Source: Sesamum alatum
Taxonomy: Eukaryota > Streptophyta > Magnoliopsida > Lamiales > Pedaliaceae
Reading direction: 5' to 3'
Assembly: GCA_034509735.1 (NCBI GenBank)
Contig: JACGWO010000001.1
Coordinates: 36,831,966-36,895,965, forward strand
DNA: 64,000 bases
The position numbers and the translations under genes were made by a program. Of this stretch, positions 46,544 to 57,904 are shown in pieces. Under the pieces are notes generated by a model. That model saw only the letters and a list, made by a program, of their open reading frames with translations. It did not search any database and had not been told where the DNA came from. How positions within the stretch are numbered: position 1 is the stretch's first letter; each line of letters opens with the position of its first letter.

Positions 46544-48366
46544 TTAAAGCCAATCACCCATATGCCTAATCCCCATCTTCTCAAGATGTTGCGTATGAGC
46601 ACTCTGCGACATAGGCTTTGTCAGCGGGTCTGCTGTGTTGTTTGCTGAGTTGACTCGGTCCATCCGAACGTCACCTCTTCCTACCATTTCTCTAAGAAGA
46701 TGGTAGCGTCTAAGAATGTGTTTGGAACGGTGATGAGATCTCGGTTCCTTTGCTTGCGATATTGCACCGTTGTTATCACAGAAGATGACAACAGGCTCGG
46801 CGATGCTAGGCACCACACCCAACTCTTGGATGTAGTTTCTCATCCAAACCGCTTCCTTAGCAGCTTCTGAAGCTGCTATGTATTCAGCCTCAGTGGTGGA
46901 GTCAGCAGTGGTTGCTTGCTTGGAACTTTTCCAAGCCACTACTCCTCCGTTGAGTTTGAATACATACCCCGATTGAGACTTGGCATCATCGTCATCAGAC
47001 TGGAAGCTAGCGTCGCTAAAGCCTTCCAGAATTAGTTCTCCATTGCCATAGACCAAGAACATTTCCTTAGTCCTCCTAAAGTACTTAAGGATGCCCTTAA
47101 CGGCATTCCAATGTGCCTCTCCTGCACAGGACTAATATCTGCTTGTCACGCTCAAAGCGTATGCAATGTCAGGCCTGGTGCAATGGACCGCATATTGGAT
47201 GCTACCTACGGCAGAAGCATAGGGGATGACTTTCATCTTTTCAAGTTCCTCATCAGTCTGCGGGGACTGCTTCTTGGATAACTTGATCCCATGCCTCATT
47301 GGAAGGAATCCTCGTTTGGAGTTGTCCATTCGATATCTCTTTAGGACTTTCTCCATATACGAGTTTTGGGTGAGCCCTAACATCCTTTTAGATCTGTCCC
47401 TGACAATCTGGATGCCTAGGATGTAGGAGGCTTCACCCAAGTCCTTCATGGAAAACTTGGTTGACAACCATGCTTTTGTGTTTCCTAACATTCTGACGTC
47501 ATTACCAATGAGCAGAATGTCATCCACGTAAAGCACTAGGAACACTATAGAGCTCCCACTGACCTTCTTGTATACACAAGGGTCGGATTTGTTTTTTATG
47601 AAGTCATATCCCCGTATTACTTCATCAAATCGAATGTTCCAACTTCGGGATGCTTGTTTGAGGCCATAGATGGACTCTGGAGACGACAGACCTTCTGTTC
47701 TTCTCCAGTGACCGTGAAACCCTTCGGCTGATCCATATAGATCTCTTCTTCAACGAAACCGTTGAGGAAGGCCGTTTTCACGTCCATCTGCCATATTTCA
47801 TAGTCATACCATGCTGCTATGGCAAGCAGGATCCGAATGGACTTAGCCATGGCTACTGGCGAGTAGGTATCCTCAAAATCGACCCCGGGTCGTTGAGTGT
47901 ATCCCTTAGCTACAAGCCTAGCCTTAAAGGTTGTGACTTCTCCATCAACGCCGAGTTTGCGCTTGTAGACCCACTTACAGCCCACTGGCTTAACACCTTT
48001 CGGTGGATCTACAAGTCTCCAAACTTGGTTCTCGCTCATAGAGTCCATTTCGGTCTTCATGGCCTCAAGCCATTTCCCGGAGTCGATGTCAGACATTGCT
48101 TCCCCGTATGTCTTAGGATCGTTATCCAGAAGATCGGTCGCACCTAGAAACCCATATCTCACTGGAGGTCTGGATTCTCTAGTGGACCTACGGAGGACGG
48201 GAACGTCAGTGGTGACTGTGGGCGCTGACTGTATCAGTAGCCGGCGGTTCAGGGGCCGGGACTGGCCTTTCTTGAGGTTGTCCTTCATGCCTAGCATGTT
48301 GGACTTCTCTAGGTTGGTCAGCCCTCCGTGCGTTAATCCTAAATCCTCTTGGTGAGGTTTCCGCGG
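46544..48366 (-). pseudogene. pol: B2 reverse transcriptase-RNase H
   Basis: Reading from the right: after an in-frame TAG at 48369-48367 the linker stays open into RT (PVLRRSTRESRPP, GCKWVYKRKLGVDGE, KTAFLNGFVEEEIYMDQP). A one-base loss near 47673 shifts frame inside KSIYGLKQ. RT resumes with the YVDD active site at 47519-47530 and the MRHGIKLSKKQSPQ region. A TAG at 47134-47132 replaces the Gln of SRYQS. RNase H follows in frame with SDASFQSD, TTADSTTEAEYIA and FCDNNGA, ending GDWL at 46544, two bases from the PPT. All catalytic motifs are present; only three point lesions break it. Confidence 0.92.
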
Positions 48367-50595
48367 CTATTTCTGATGGCTGAGTTCATCACTTGATTCC
48401 TCAAGGATCAGCTCATCAGGTTGGATATCCTCCGGGAAGCCTTGCTCCAAGAATACTGCATTCCTTGAAACAAATACCTTTTGTTCCAAAGGGTCATAAA
48501 AGTAATAACCCGCAGTTTCTCTAGGGTATCCAACGAACCTGCATAGGCTAGACCTGGATTCTAGCTTATCTCTCACTAACCTTTTGACGTATGCGGGGCT
48601 ACCCCACACTTTCAAGTAGTTGTAGGACGCAGGCTTGCCGTGCCATATCTCATATGGCGTTTGGGTCAATGCACTAGTAGGCGCCAAATTCAACAACTTG
48701 GCTGCCGTTTCTAATGCATAACCCCAAAACGATAAGGGCAATTTGGTAAAACTCATCATGGACCGAACCATGTCCAACAGGGTTCGGTTCCTCCTTTCAG
48801 AGACGCCATTTAACTGTGGTGTTCCGGGAGGTGTCCATTCCGATATTATACCATTTTCTTTTAGATAATCTAGGAATTCGGCACTAAGGTATTCACCGCC
48901 TCGGTCTGACCGTAGGACTTTAATTTTGCAGTTGGTCTGGTTCTCCACTTCAAGCCTGAATTCTTTAAACCTCTCAAGAGCTTCAGACTTGTACCTCATT
49001 AGGTAAACATAACCATACCGTGAATGATCATCGGTGAAGGTTATGAAGTAGGAGAACCCACCTCGAGCCTGCGTCCTTAGTGGTCCACATACGTCTGTAT
49101 GGACCAAGTCCAACAGACCCGTGGCAAGCCTGCTTTGACCTACAAAGGGCTTCTTGGTCATTTTCCCTCTTAGACAAGATTCACAAGTTGGTAGATCGCT
49201 CAAGTCCCCAACCTCTAGGTTCTTTGAGTCTACCAACCTTTTCATCCTATCTTGGGATATGTGACCTAGCCTAGCGTGCCACAGACGTGCGTTCCCGTTA
49301 TTATCTAATTTCCGTTTGTGTTGAAAGTTAAGAACGAAATTCGTTTGTTGCAAGATATAGAGCCCGTTGTGCAATGTACCAAGTAGATGAGCAATTCCAC
49401 ACCTCATCAAATAAAAGCAATTTTTATTGATTCTGAACTCATAACCACTATTGTCCAACAATGGAATGGAAATGATGTTCTTAATCATACTAGGTACAAA
49501 ATAAACCTGCTCTAATTCTATGCTAATGGTATCACTAATCACTAAAGTGGCGGATCCTACTGCTTCTGCCGAGATGGCCTTGCCATTTCCAAGCTTCAGG
49601 ATCATGTCCCCGCTACTTAGTTTTCTGCTTCTTTTCAGCACCTGCAAATCATTGCAAATGTGAGCTCCACAGCCGGTATCCAATACCCAAGAGGCAGAAT
49701 TAGTGACCATATTAACCTCAATCACATATATACCTTGGTTTGAGAAGAGTTTGGGGCACTCTCTCTTCCAATGCCCTTTCTCACGGCAGTTGATACATAT
49801 GTCATATGCCTTTGACTGTTGCTTGGAGACAACCTTTCCCTTTCCTTTGCCTTTCCCCTCTTTGGCAATGGGAACACTCTGAGTGTTCGTAGCTGCTATG
49901 ACGGCTTTTCCCTTCCCCTTCTTCTTTTTCCAACGTCCGGCACCCTTGCCTTTCGTCTTGGAAGTTGAAGCACCTCCAAACAATACCGAAGGCGTGGACT
50001 TCTTAGTCGTTGCCTCGTATTGCACCAACATATTGATTAACTCATGAATGCCCTTCTCAAGTGCATTCATGTTATAGTTGACAATAAATTGGTCGAAGGA
50101 GGGTGGGAGTGACTGAAGGATCACATCTATGTACGTTTCGTTATCGAGACCTGCCTTTAGGTCCTCGAGCTTTTCCACTAGGGTAAGCATTTTAACCCCA
50201 TGCTCTTGTACAGAGGATCCTTCTGTCATTTTAGTTCCAAAGAACGCCTTGGTCGCGACATACCTAGTATGCCGGTCCGGGACTGCATAACAATGCTTAA
50301 GGCGAGCCATAATGGAAGGGACATCGTCTAGCCTTTCATATTGCTTCTGAATCTCATTGGTCATCGAAGCAAGTATGACGCTACGGACCTTCCGGTTATC
50401 CTTATGCCAAGTCTCGAACGTCTCACGTTCTTCTGGCGAGGATCCTTCCGGTAAGGTCCTAGGGAGAGGCTCGTCCATGACGTAGCCTTGGTTCTCGTAA
50501 TCTAGGACTATCCTGAGATTGCGCAACCAGTCGTTGTAATTTGTTCCATTGAATTTGTTTGTCTCAAGAATGGTTGATAGTGGGTTCTTAGACAT
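48367..50595 (-). CDS. gag-pol: B2 gag-protease-integrase polyprotein, open frame
   Basis: 742 codons from MSKNPLSTILETNKF to an amber stop. Gag capsid about residues 10-200; basic linker 213-255; CCHC zinc knuckle Cys267, Cys270, His275, Cys280; protease triad Asp306-Thr-Gly308; integrase zinc-binding His440/His445 and Cys471/Cys474; integrase catalytic Asp501, Asp564 and Glu600, with the 35-residue spacing before Glu typical of integrases; integrase C-terminal GYPRETAGYYFY near 689-700. An upstream in-frame ATG (50685) would add 30 residues, but the start here matches the other copies. In a healthy Copia element the frame would continue into RT, so this is a prematurely stopped polyprotein. 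It is the longest open frame in the window. Confidence 0.92.
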   Translation of the reverse strand: MSKNPLSTILETNKFNGTNYNDWLRNLRIVLDYENQGYVMDEPLPRTLPEGSSPEERETFETWHKDNRKVRSVILASMTNEIQKQYERLDDVPSIMARLKHCYAVPDRHTRYVATKAFFGTKMTEGSSVQEHGVKMLTLVEKLEDLKAGLDNETYIDVILQSLPPSFDQFIVNYNMNALEKGIHELINMLVQYEATTKKSTPSVLFGGASTSKTKGKGAGRWKKKKGKGKAVIAATNTQSVPIAKEGKGKGKGKVVSKQQSKAYDICINCREKGHWKRECPKLFSNQGIYVIEVNMVTNSASWVLDTGCGAHICNDLQVLKRSRKLSSGDMILKLGNGKAISAEAVGSATLVISDTISIELEQVYFVPSMIKNIISIPLLDNSGYEFRINKNCFYLMRCGIAHLLGTLHNGLYILQQTNFVLNFQHKRKLDNNGNARLWHARLGHISQDRMKRLVDSKNLEVGDLSDLPTCESCLRGKMTKKPFVGQSRLATGLLDLVHTDVCGPLRTQARGGFSYFITFTDDHSRYGYVYLMRYKSEALERFKEFRLEVENQTNCKIKVLRSDRGGEYLSAEFLDYLKENGIISEWTPPGTPQLNGVSERRNRTLLDMVRSMMSFTKLPLSFWGYALETAAKLLNLAPTSALTQTPYEIWHGKPASYNYLKVWGSPAYVKRLVRDKLESRSSLCRFVGYPRETAGYYFYDPLEQKVFVSRNAVFLEQGFPEDIQPDELILEESSDELSHQK

Positions 50596-50697
50596 TTTAA
50601 ATCTACATTTAGAAAATAACGCGCGATCAGCAGAAAATAAAGACGGTGGTTTGATGAAATAATTAAATGCTTGGTCTTTAGTCATTTAATCCTCCCA

Positions 50698-50706
50698 CTA
50701 TTTATA
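50698..50706 (-). promoter_or_regulatory. B2 TATA-like box upstream of gag
   Basis: TATAAATAG in element sense, about 104 bp before the gag ATG, in the same CGTATAAATAGTGGGAGG context as family A. Confidence 0.5.
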
Positions 50707-50969
50707 CGAAAACACGGTACTCTCAAACGTGATTTTCGGGAAATCCTTTCCTAGTGGGCTTGGGATCCACAGCGATTTTTCCCATACCCCGCTTTTACGA
50801 TTCGCATGGAAAAGATCCTGTGGGAGGTATTCCATACCATTCTCGTTCCACGAGATTCCCAAGATTATTGCCTCACCCTTTCGCATGATCCCGAGGACTC
50901 CAAGCGAATCATGCTAATTGGGCGTTAGACCCGACCCAATCGATCGAGCCACAGACCCACTGGTACCCC

Positions 50970-51059
50970 CACGACTCGTGAGACAGGTAACAGCAGCCCA
51001 TTTTTCTTTCATGACACAGTGCAGCTTCTTTTAAGTACAATAACGTGCCACGACTCGTG
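50970..51059 (-). promoter_or_regulatory. B2 leader palindrome pair
   Basis: CACGACTCGTG at 50970-50980 and 51049-51059, 79 bp apart. Confidence 0.6.
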
Positions 51060-52174
51060 AGACCACGCTATTGACCCAAAACAGCTTCCTCACTGTGCCA
51101 TGGATTGGAAGGCATGGACAAACTCCTAGAGTTCATGTCCATTTTATCTAGGGTCTAATATTTCAACATTGGTCCAACCAATGTGAGAGTAGTGAATGAC
51201 CGAGATCTCATAATATATCCATACATTCATCCATAATGCATAAATAAAATCCATCCATAGCAGTTATATGATAAATAAAAGCCATTCATCCATCATAATA
51301 ACCACATGCAAAATTAAAGCCTAGCACGCCCCTGTTGGATGATCACGAGCCCAAATCCTATGTGACCCACTGAGCCCGCAGTGGATCTATGGTCAATCTA
51401 GGGTTGGTCCTATACTATTACAATAATAGTAACCCAATCATCACGCTGATGGGCCTTGGTCTCTTTTTCTCTTTCTTCACTTCATGGAAAACGCCAAGGG
51501 ACCTCCGGTCTGGGCTCTCCATGTGGTCCTTCCTTCTACTCCACCAATTACAAAAATGGAAACCTCACTCCTAGTCTACTCTCATTACATTATAAAAATA
51601 GAAACCCCAGCGAAAATCCGGGGGGAGTACATAAGGAGGGAGGTAGAATGCCTTATTATTCCAAGGCAACTAGAAAGAGAGAAGGAGAAAGCAGTTAAAG
51701 AGGCACACAGGCCCAACAGAAAATTAAACCATACATCCGGTCTAGGGCTTGTGATCATCCATTTCCATCCAACACACATAATCACATGATCCAATCACAT
51801 AATTACAATATACCAATAATTCATGATTTCCAATCATAATAATCCAAAACAGAAATAAATGATCATGTGCGCAACGTGTGAAAAATAAAACACAAATATT
51901 GGTAATAATATTTTTTCTCGTTTTAGGAAAACCTTTCCTCATTATTTTAAGTAAAATAACCCCGGGATTCCAAATCCAATTTATTTTACTCCTAAAATAA
52001 TGTCTTTAGGAATTTAGGCAAAATTGAACCCAAAAACGAATTTTCAGAATTAATTCAAAATTAAAACTGAAAAGTAAATAAAAAATAAAAATAATACTAG
52101 GGTTTCAAAAACCCTAGCTGCAGCAGCCGCCGGCCGCCACCACCGGCAGCAGCCGGCCGGCCGTGCGCGCAGGG

Positions 52175-52503
52175 CAGCAGGTGCTTAGTGCAAGTCTCAA
52201 ATGGAATCCCGGTACCCATTTTCGGGATTCCTTGACTTGGAGATTTCCGGACTGATTCGAGAAGACTGATTCCATGGACCTACCTCCAAGCGTAGTCCCA
52301 GTCCCCGAAATTGATTCTCAGTCCGTGGGCTTTGTTTGCGTAGTGAACAGATATGGAAAACAAATATAAGTGAACACAAACAAAGTGATGCCAAATGAAA
52401 TTCACTTCTTTATTCATTAATGATTTATCAAACACCTGAAATTGTCTAGACATAGGTTACATATTCCTGCCAAAATTGGCTTATATGGTCACCTATTCTA
52501 ACA
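52175..52503 (-). repeat. B2 5' LTR stub
   Basis: Matches the outer 329 bp of the B2 3' LTR (46199-46527) and ends TATTCTAACA. The junction on the left falls in a CpG tract with GCAGCAG shared by both partners. Confidence 0.9.
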
Positions 52504-53945
52504 CTTTCCGGTTGTCCTCATGCCATTTCTCGAACGTCAAAGACGTTCTTCAGGCGTGGACCCCACCGATAAGTCGCTCAGTGGCGGCTCGTCCAAGATG
52601 TAGCCTTGGTTCTCGAAATCGAGGACAATCCTCAGGTTTCTCAGCCAGTCCGAGTAGTTCGTTCCGTTGAATTTGTTAGTCTCGAGAACATGGTTAATGG
52701 GTTCTTAGACATATCTACATTAATGAAAATGTAAAGCAGAAATTAGCAGATGATGGTAATATTATTGTTCAAGTTGAAGACTTGGTCTTTTAGTCTTTAA
52801 CCCTCCCACTATTGATACGAAAGTCCGCCACTCTCAAGCGGAGTTTCGGGAAACCATTTCCTAGTGGGCTTGGGATCCACAAGCGTAATCTCCATGCCCT
52901 GCTTTTACGATTCACATGAAGAAGACCTCGTGGGAGATATCCAATATCATTCTCATCCAATGAGATTCCGAAGATATTTTGCCTCACCTATTCGCATGGT
53001 TCCGAGTACTCCAAGCGAACCATGTTACTCAGTGTTAGGCCCGATCCATCAACCAAATGATGCCTCAAACTGTCGCCCCCCACGACTCGTGAGACAGGGA
53101 AACAACGAGCCCAGTCTTTTTGTTCACAACAATGGTGCAGCTTTACCCTAGTCCAAGTGTGACACCACTCGTGAGACCACACTTGGGTAGTGGTAGCTTC
53201 CTCACCACATTGCTGTCGATGGAAGGCTTGGACAGATCAAAGTACCATTTTGAACCAAGTCCGTTTTGGGCCTAATATTTAATTTGGTCCAACCAAATGA
53301 GAGTTTAAGTGTGGCCGAGACCTCATCACATTATGGTATTTTAGCATGCATAAATATCCAATCTTTAAAGTGATAAATAAAAAACACCACATGCATAAAA
53401 CATAGCATACCCCTGTTAGGATGATCACAAGCCCAACCTATGCGACTTGATGCTTCTCCTTGGGGTCTCCGACTCCAATTGCTTGTTAAAATTAAAACCT
53501 CACAAATTCTATCTACTCTCATTACAACTGAAAGTAATACATTGGTAATAAAGAAAACAAGCCTTAACATCATGAGGTTGAAAATACGGGAGATGATAGT
53601 CACAAAAATAAGAGGCACGCAGGCCCCACCCAACAGAAAATAAATAATTATACATTCATCCATACATAAGGTCTAGGGCTCTTGTAGCCCTGGAAAAAGT
53701 TGAAAAACAGCACAAAACTTCCCAGCCGTTGTGCCGGCCGGCCACCCGCCCGGCACTGGGCAGCACGCGCGCGCGCGCTCTGTGCCGTGCGCTGACCTCA
53801 ACCGGCAGCGCACAGCGCGCGCTGACCTCAACCGGCAGCGCACAGCGCGCGCTGGGTTGCGGCAGGCACGCCCAGTGCGCGTCTGCGCGCGCGCTCTGCG
53901 CACAGCGCAGGCACACGGCCGGCGGCCAGCAAGCCAGCGCGCGCA
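52504..53945 (-). pseudogene. gag: A3 gag start and leader remnant
   Basis: Minus-strand family-A sequence resumes after B2. About 60 codons of gag are left between 52690 and 52504, with the ATG region disrupted (plus text CTCGAGAACATGG has lost one base against A2, and GCGTGGACCCCACCG has substitutions). The leader follows with a degraded TATA box (plus text ACTATTGATACG), one intact palindrome (53081-53091), one mutated (near 53163), two deletions near 53449 and 53690, and a CpG tract at about 53730-53945 that includes a perfect 30-bp tandem duplication (53791-53820 and 53821-53850). Confidence 0.82.
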
Positions 53946-55187
53946 AGGAAAAGAAGCCTGCGCGCGCGTCGGCCTGCCGATGCGCTAGGCCGTGCAGTGC
54001 GCTGCCGGTCAGGCGTGCGCGCAAGCAGGCAGGGGCCTGCGCGCGCGCGCCCGGCCAGGCAGCGCCTGCGCGCGCGCCCGGCCGGCTGGCTGCCGCAGGC
54101 GGCGGCGGCCGGTGGCTGTGAAGCTAGGGTTTTGAAACCCTAGTGTTATTTTTATTTTAAATTAATTTTCAGTTTTAATTTTGAATTAATTCTGAAAATC
54201 GTTTTTTGGGTTCAATTTTTCGTAAGTTCCTCAAGACATTATTTTAGGAGTAAAATAAATTGGATTTGGAATCCCGGGGTTATTTTACTTAAGATAATGA
54301 GGAAAGGTTTTCCTAAAACGAAAAAAAAAAAGGATTAATATTACCAATATTTATATTTTTTTTTATTTTCACACGTTGCGCACATGTTCATTTATTTTCA
54401 TCTTGGATTAATATAATTGGAAATCATGTGTTGTTGGAATATTATGATTATGTGATTGGATCATGTAATTACGTGTGTTGGATGGAAATGGATGATCACG
54501 AGCCCTAGACCGCATGTATGGTTTAATTTTCTGTTGGGCCTGTGTGCCTCTTTAACTGCTTTCTCCTCTCACTTTCTAGTGCCTTGGAATAATAAGGCTT
54601 TCTACCTCCCTCCTTATGTACTCCCCCCGGGTTTTCGCTGGGGTTTCTATTTTTTAATATGTAATGAGAGAAGACTAGGAGTGAGGTTTCTTTTTGTAAT
54701 TGGTGGAGAAGAAGGAAGGACCACATGGAGAGCCCAGACCGGAGGTCCCTTGGAGTTTTCCATGAAGTGAAGAAAGAGAAAAGAGACCAAGGCCCATCAG
54801 CATGATGATTGGGTTACTATTATTGTAATAGTATAGGACCAACCCTAGATTGACCATAGATCCACTGCGGGCTCAGTGGATCGCATAGGATTCGGGCTCG
54901 TGATCATCCAACAGGGGAGTGCTAGGCTTTAATTTTGCATATGGTTATTGTGATGGATGAATGGGTTTTTATTTATCATATAACTGTTATGGATGGATTT
55001 TATTTATGCATTATGGATGAATGTATGAATATAGTATGAGATCTCGGTCATTTACTACTCTCACATTGGTTGGACCAATGTTGAAATAGTAGACCCTAAA
55101 CAAAGTGGACATGAACTCTAGGAGTTCGTCCATGCCTTCCAATCCGTGGCATAGTGAGGAAGCCGTTTTAGGTCAATAGCGTGGTCT

Positions 55188-55277
55188 CACGAGTCGTGGC
55201 ACGTTATTGTACTTAAAAGAAGCTGCACTGTGTCATGAACGAAAAATGGGCTGCTGTTACCTGTCTCACGAGTCGTG
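55188..55277 (+). promoter_or_regulatory. B3 leader palindrome pair
   Basis: CACGAGTCGTG at 55188-55198 and 55267-55277, 79 bp apart. Confidence 0.6.
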
Positions 55278-55540
55278 GGGGTACTAGTGGGTCCATGGCT
55301 CGGTCGATTGGGTCGGGTCTAACGCCCAATTAGCATGATTCGCTTGGAGTCCTCGGGATCATGCGAAAGGGTGAGGTAATAATCTTGGGAATCTCGTGGA
55401 ACGAGAATGGTATGGAATACCTCCCACAGGATCTTTTCCATGCGAATCGTAAAAGCAGGGTATGGGAAAAATCGCTGTGGATCCCAAGCCCACTAGGAAA
55501 GGATTTCCCAAAAATCACGTTTGAGAGTACCGTGTTTTCG

Positions 55541-55549
55541 TATAAATAG
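55541..55549 (+). promoter_or_regulatory. B3 TATA-like box upstream of gag
   Basis: TATAAATAG, 111 bp before the gag ATG at 55652. Confidence 0.5.
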
Positions 55550-55651
55550 TGGGAGGATTAAATGACTAAAGACCAAGCATTTAATTATTTCATCAAACCA
55601 CCGTCTTTATTTTCTGCTGATCGCGCGTAGTTTTCTAAATGTAGATTTAAA

Positions 55652-57904
55652 ATGTCTAAGAACCCACTATCAACCATTCTTGAGACAAACAAATTCAATG
55701 GAACAAATTACAACGACTGGTTGCGCAATCTCAGGATAGTCCTAGATTACGAGAACCAAGGCTACGTCATGGACGAGCCTCTCCCTAGGACCTTGCCGGA
55801 AGGATCCACGCCAGAAGAACGTGAGACGTTCGAGACTTGGCATAAGGATAACCGGAAGGTCCGTAGCGTCATACTTGCTTCGATGACCAATGAGATTCAG
55901 AAGCAATATGAAAGGCTAGACGATGTCCCTTCCATTATGGCTCGCCTTAAGGATTGCTAAGCAGTCCCGGACCGGCATACTAGGTATGTCGCGACCAAGG
56001 CGTTCTTTGGAACTAAAATGACAGAAGGATCCTCTGTACAAGAGCATGGGGTTAAAATGCTTACCCTAGTGGAAAAGCTCGAGGACCTAAAGGCAGGTCT
56101 CGATAACGAAACGTACATAGATGTGATCCTTCAGTCACTCCCACCCTCCTTCGACCAATTTATCGTCAACTATAACATGAATGCACTTGAGAAGGGCATT
56201 CATGAGTTGATCAATATGTTGGTGCAATATGAGGCAACGACTAAGAAGTCCACGCCTTCGGTATTGTTTGGAGGTGCTTCTACTTCCAAGACGAAAGGCA
56301 AAGGTGCCGGACGTTGGAAAAAGAAGAAAGGGAAGGGAAAGGCCGTCGTAGCAGCTACGAACACTCAGAGTGTTCCCATTGCCAAAGAGGGGAAAGGCAA
56401 AGGAAAGGGAAAGGTTGTCTCCAAGCAACAGTCAAAGGCATATGACATATGTATCAACTGCCGTGAGAAAGGGCATTGGAAGAGAGAGTGCCCCAAACTC
56501 TTCTCAAACCAAGGTATATATGTGATTGAGGTTAATATGGTCACTAATTCTGCCTCTTGGGTATTGGATACCGGCTGTGGAGCTCACATTTGCAATGATT
56601 TGCAGGTGCTGAAAAGAAGCAGAAAACTAAGTAGCGGGGACATGATCCTGAAGCTTGGAAATGGCAAGGCCATCTCGGCAGAAGCAGTAGGATCCGCCAC
56701 TTTAGTGATTAGTGATACCATTAGCATAGAATTAGAGCAGGTTTATTTTGTACCTAGTATGATTAAGAACATCATTTCCATTCCATTGTTGGACAATAGT
56801 GGTTATGAGTTCAGAATCAATAAAAATTGCTTTTATTTGATGAGGTGTGGAATTGCTCATCTACTTGGTACATTGCACAACGGGCTCTATATCTTACAAC
56901 AAACGAATTTCGTTCTTAACGCTCAACACAAACGGAAATTAGATAATAACGGGAACGCACGTCAGTGGCACGCTAGGCTAGGTCACATATCCCAAGATAG
57001 GATGAAAAGGTTGGTAGACTCAAAGAACCTAGAGGTTGGGGACTTGAGCGATCTACCAACTTGTGAATCTTGTCTAAGAGGGAAAATGACCAAGAAGCCC
57101 TTTGTAGGTCAAAGCAGGCTTGCCACGGGTCTGTTGGACTTGGTCCATACAGATGTATGTGGACCACTAAGGACGCAGGCTTGAGGTGGGTTCTCCTACT
57201 TCATAACCTTCACCGATGATCATTCACAGTATGGTTATGTTTACCTAATGAGGTACAAGTCTGAAACTCTTGAGAGGTTTAAAGAATTCAGACTTGAAGT
57301 GGAGAACCAGACCAACTGCAAAATTAAAGTCCTACGGTCAGACCGAGGTGGTGAATACCTTAGCGCCGAATTCCTTGATTATCTAAAAGAACATGGTGTA
57401 ATATCAGAATGGACACCTCCCGGAACACCACAGTTAAACGGCATCTCTGAAAGGAGGAACCGAACCCTGTTGGACATGGTTCGGTCCATGATGAGTTTTA
57501 CCAAATTGCCCTTATCGTTTTGGGGTTATGCATTAGAAACGGCAGCCAAGTTGTTGAATTTGGCGCCTACCAGTGCATTGACGCCATATGAGATATGGCA
57601 CGGCAAGCCTGCGTCCTACAACTACTTGAAAGTGTGGGGTAGCCCCGCATACGTCAAGAGGTTAGTGGGAGATAAGCTAGAATCCAGGTCTAGCCTATGC
57701 AGGTTCGTTGGATACCCTAGAGAAACTGCGGGTTATTACTTTTATGACCCTTTGGAACAAAAGGTATTTGTTTCAAGGAATGCAGTATTCTTGGAGCAAG
57801 GCTTCCCGGAGGATATCCAACCTGATGAGCTGATCCTTGAGGAATCAAGTGATGGAACTCAGCCATCAGAAAATAGCCGCGGAAACCTCACCAAGAGGAT
57901 TTAG
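55652..57904 (+). pseudogene. gag-pol: B3 gag-protease-integrase, two nonsense codons
   Basis: One frame from MSKNPLSTILETNKF to the end of integrase, broken only by TAA at 55958-55960 (codon 103, Tyr in B2) and TGA at 57182-57184 (codon 511, Arg CGA in B2, a C-to-T change at a CpG). Zinc knuckle CINCREKGHWKREC, protease LDTGCGAHI and the integrase D-D-E residues are intact. Six bases are missing at the TQTPYEIW site, giving TPYEIW. Compared with B2, residues differ at only about one in a hundred. The frame ends in a short out-of-phase tail after EESSD, so RT is not in the same frame. Confidence 0.92.

Larger units (their letters stand above)
50596..52174 (-). other. B2 leader, truncated before PBS
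   Basis: Contains the TATA-like box (50698-50706), the palindrome pair (50970-50980 and 51049-51059), a telobox-like inverted repeat (52097-52117) and the first bases of the CpG tract. At about 52174 the tract joins LTR sequence at GCAGCAGG, so the rest of the tract, the PBS and about 1.65 kb of LTR are deleted. Confidence 0.87.
44541..52503 (-). mobile_element. B2: family-B Copia element, 5' LTR mostly deleted
   Basis: Full 3' LTR (44541-46527), PPT, RNase H-RT, a 742-codon gag-protease-integrase frame, leader, and only a 329-bp stub of the 5' LTR (52175-52503). It lies inside A3. No target duplication is seen (left flank CCTAC, right flank CTTTC), and about 830 bp of A3 are missing between the flanks. 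Confidence 0.92.
53946..55651 (+). other. B3 leader, truncated before PBS
   Basis: Plus-sense family-B leader beginning in its CpG tract (to about 54118), then a telobox-like inverted repeat (54124-54143), AT-rich sequence, the palindrome pair (55188-55198 and 55267-55277) and TATAAATAG (55541-55549). The PBS and 5' LTR are absent: the text to the left is minus-sense A3 leader, also CpG tract. Confidence 0.85.

Noticed and set aside
53791..53850. CRISPR-like array
   Set aside because: Only two contiguous repeats without spacers, in plant nuclear repeat DNA.
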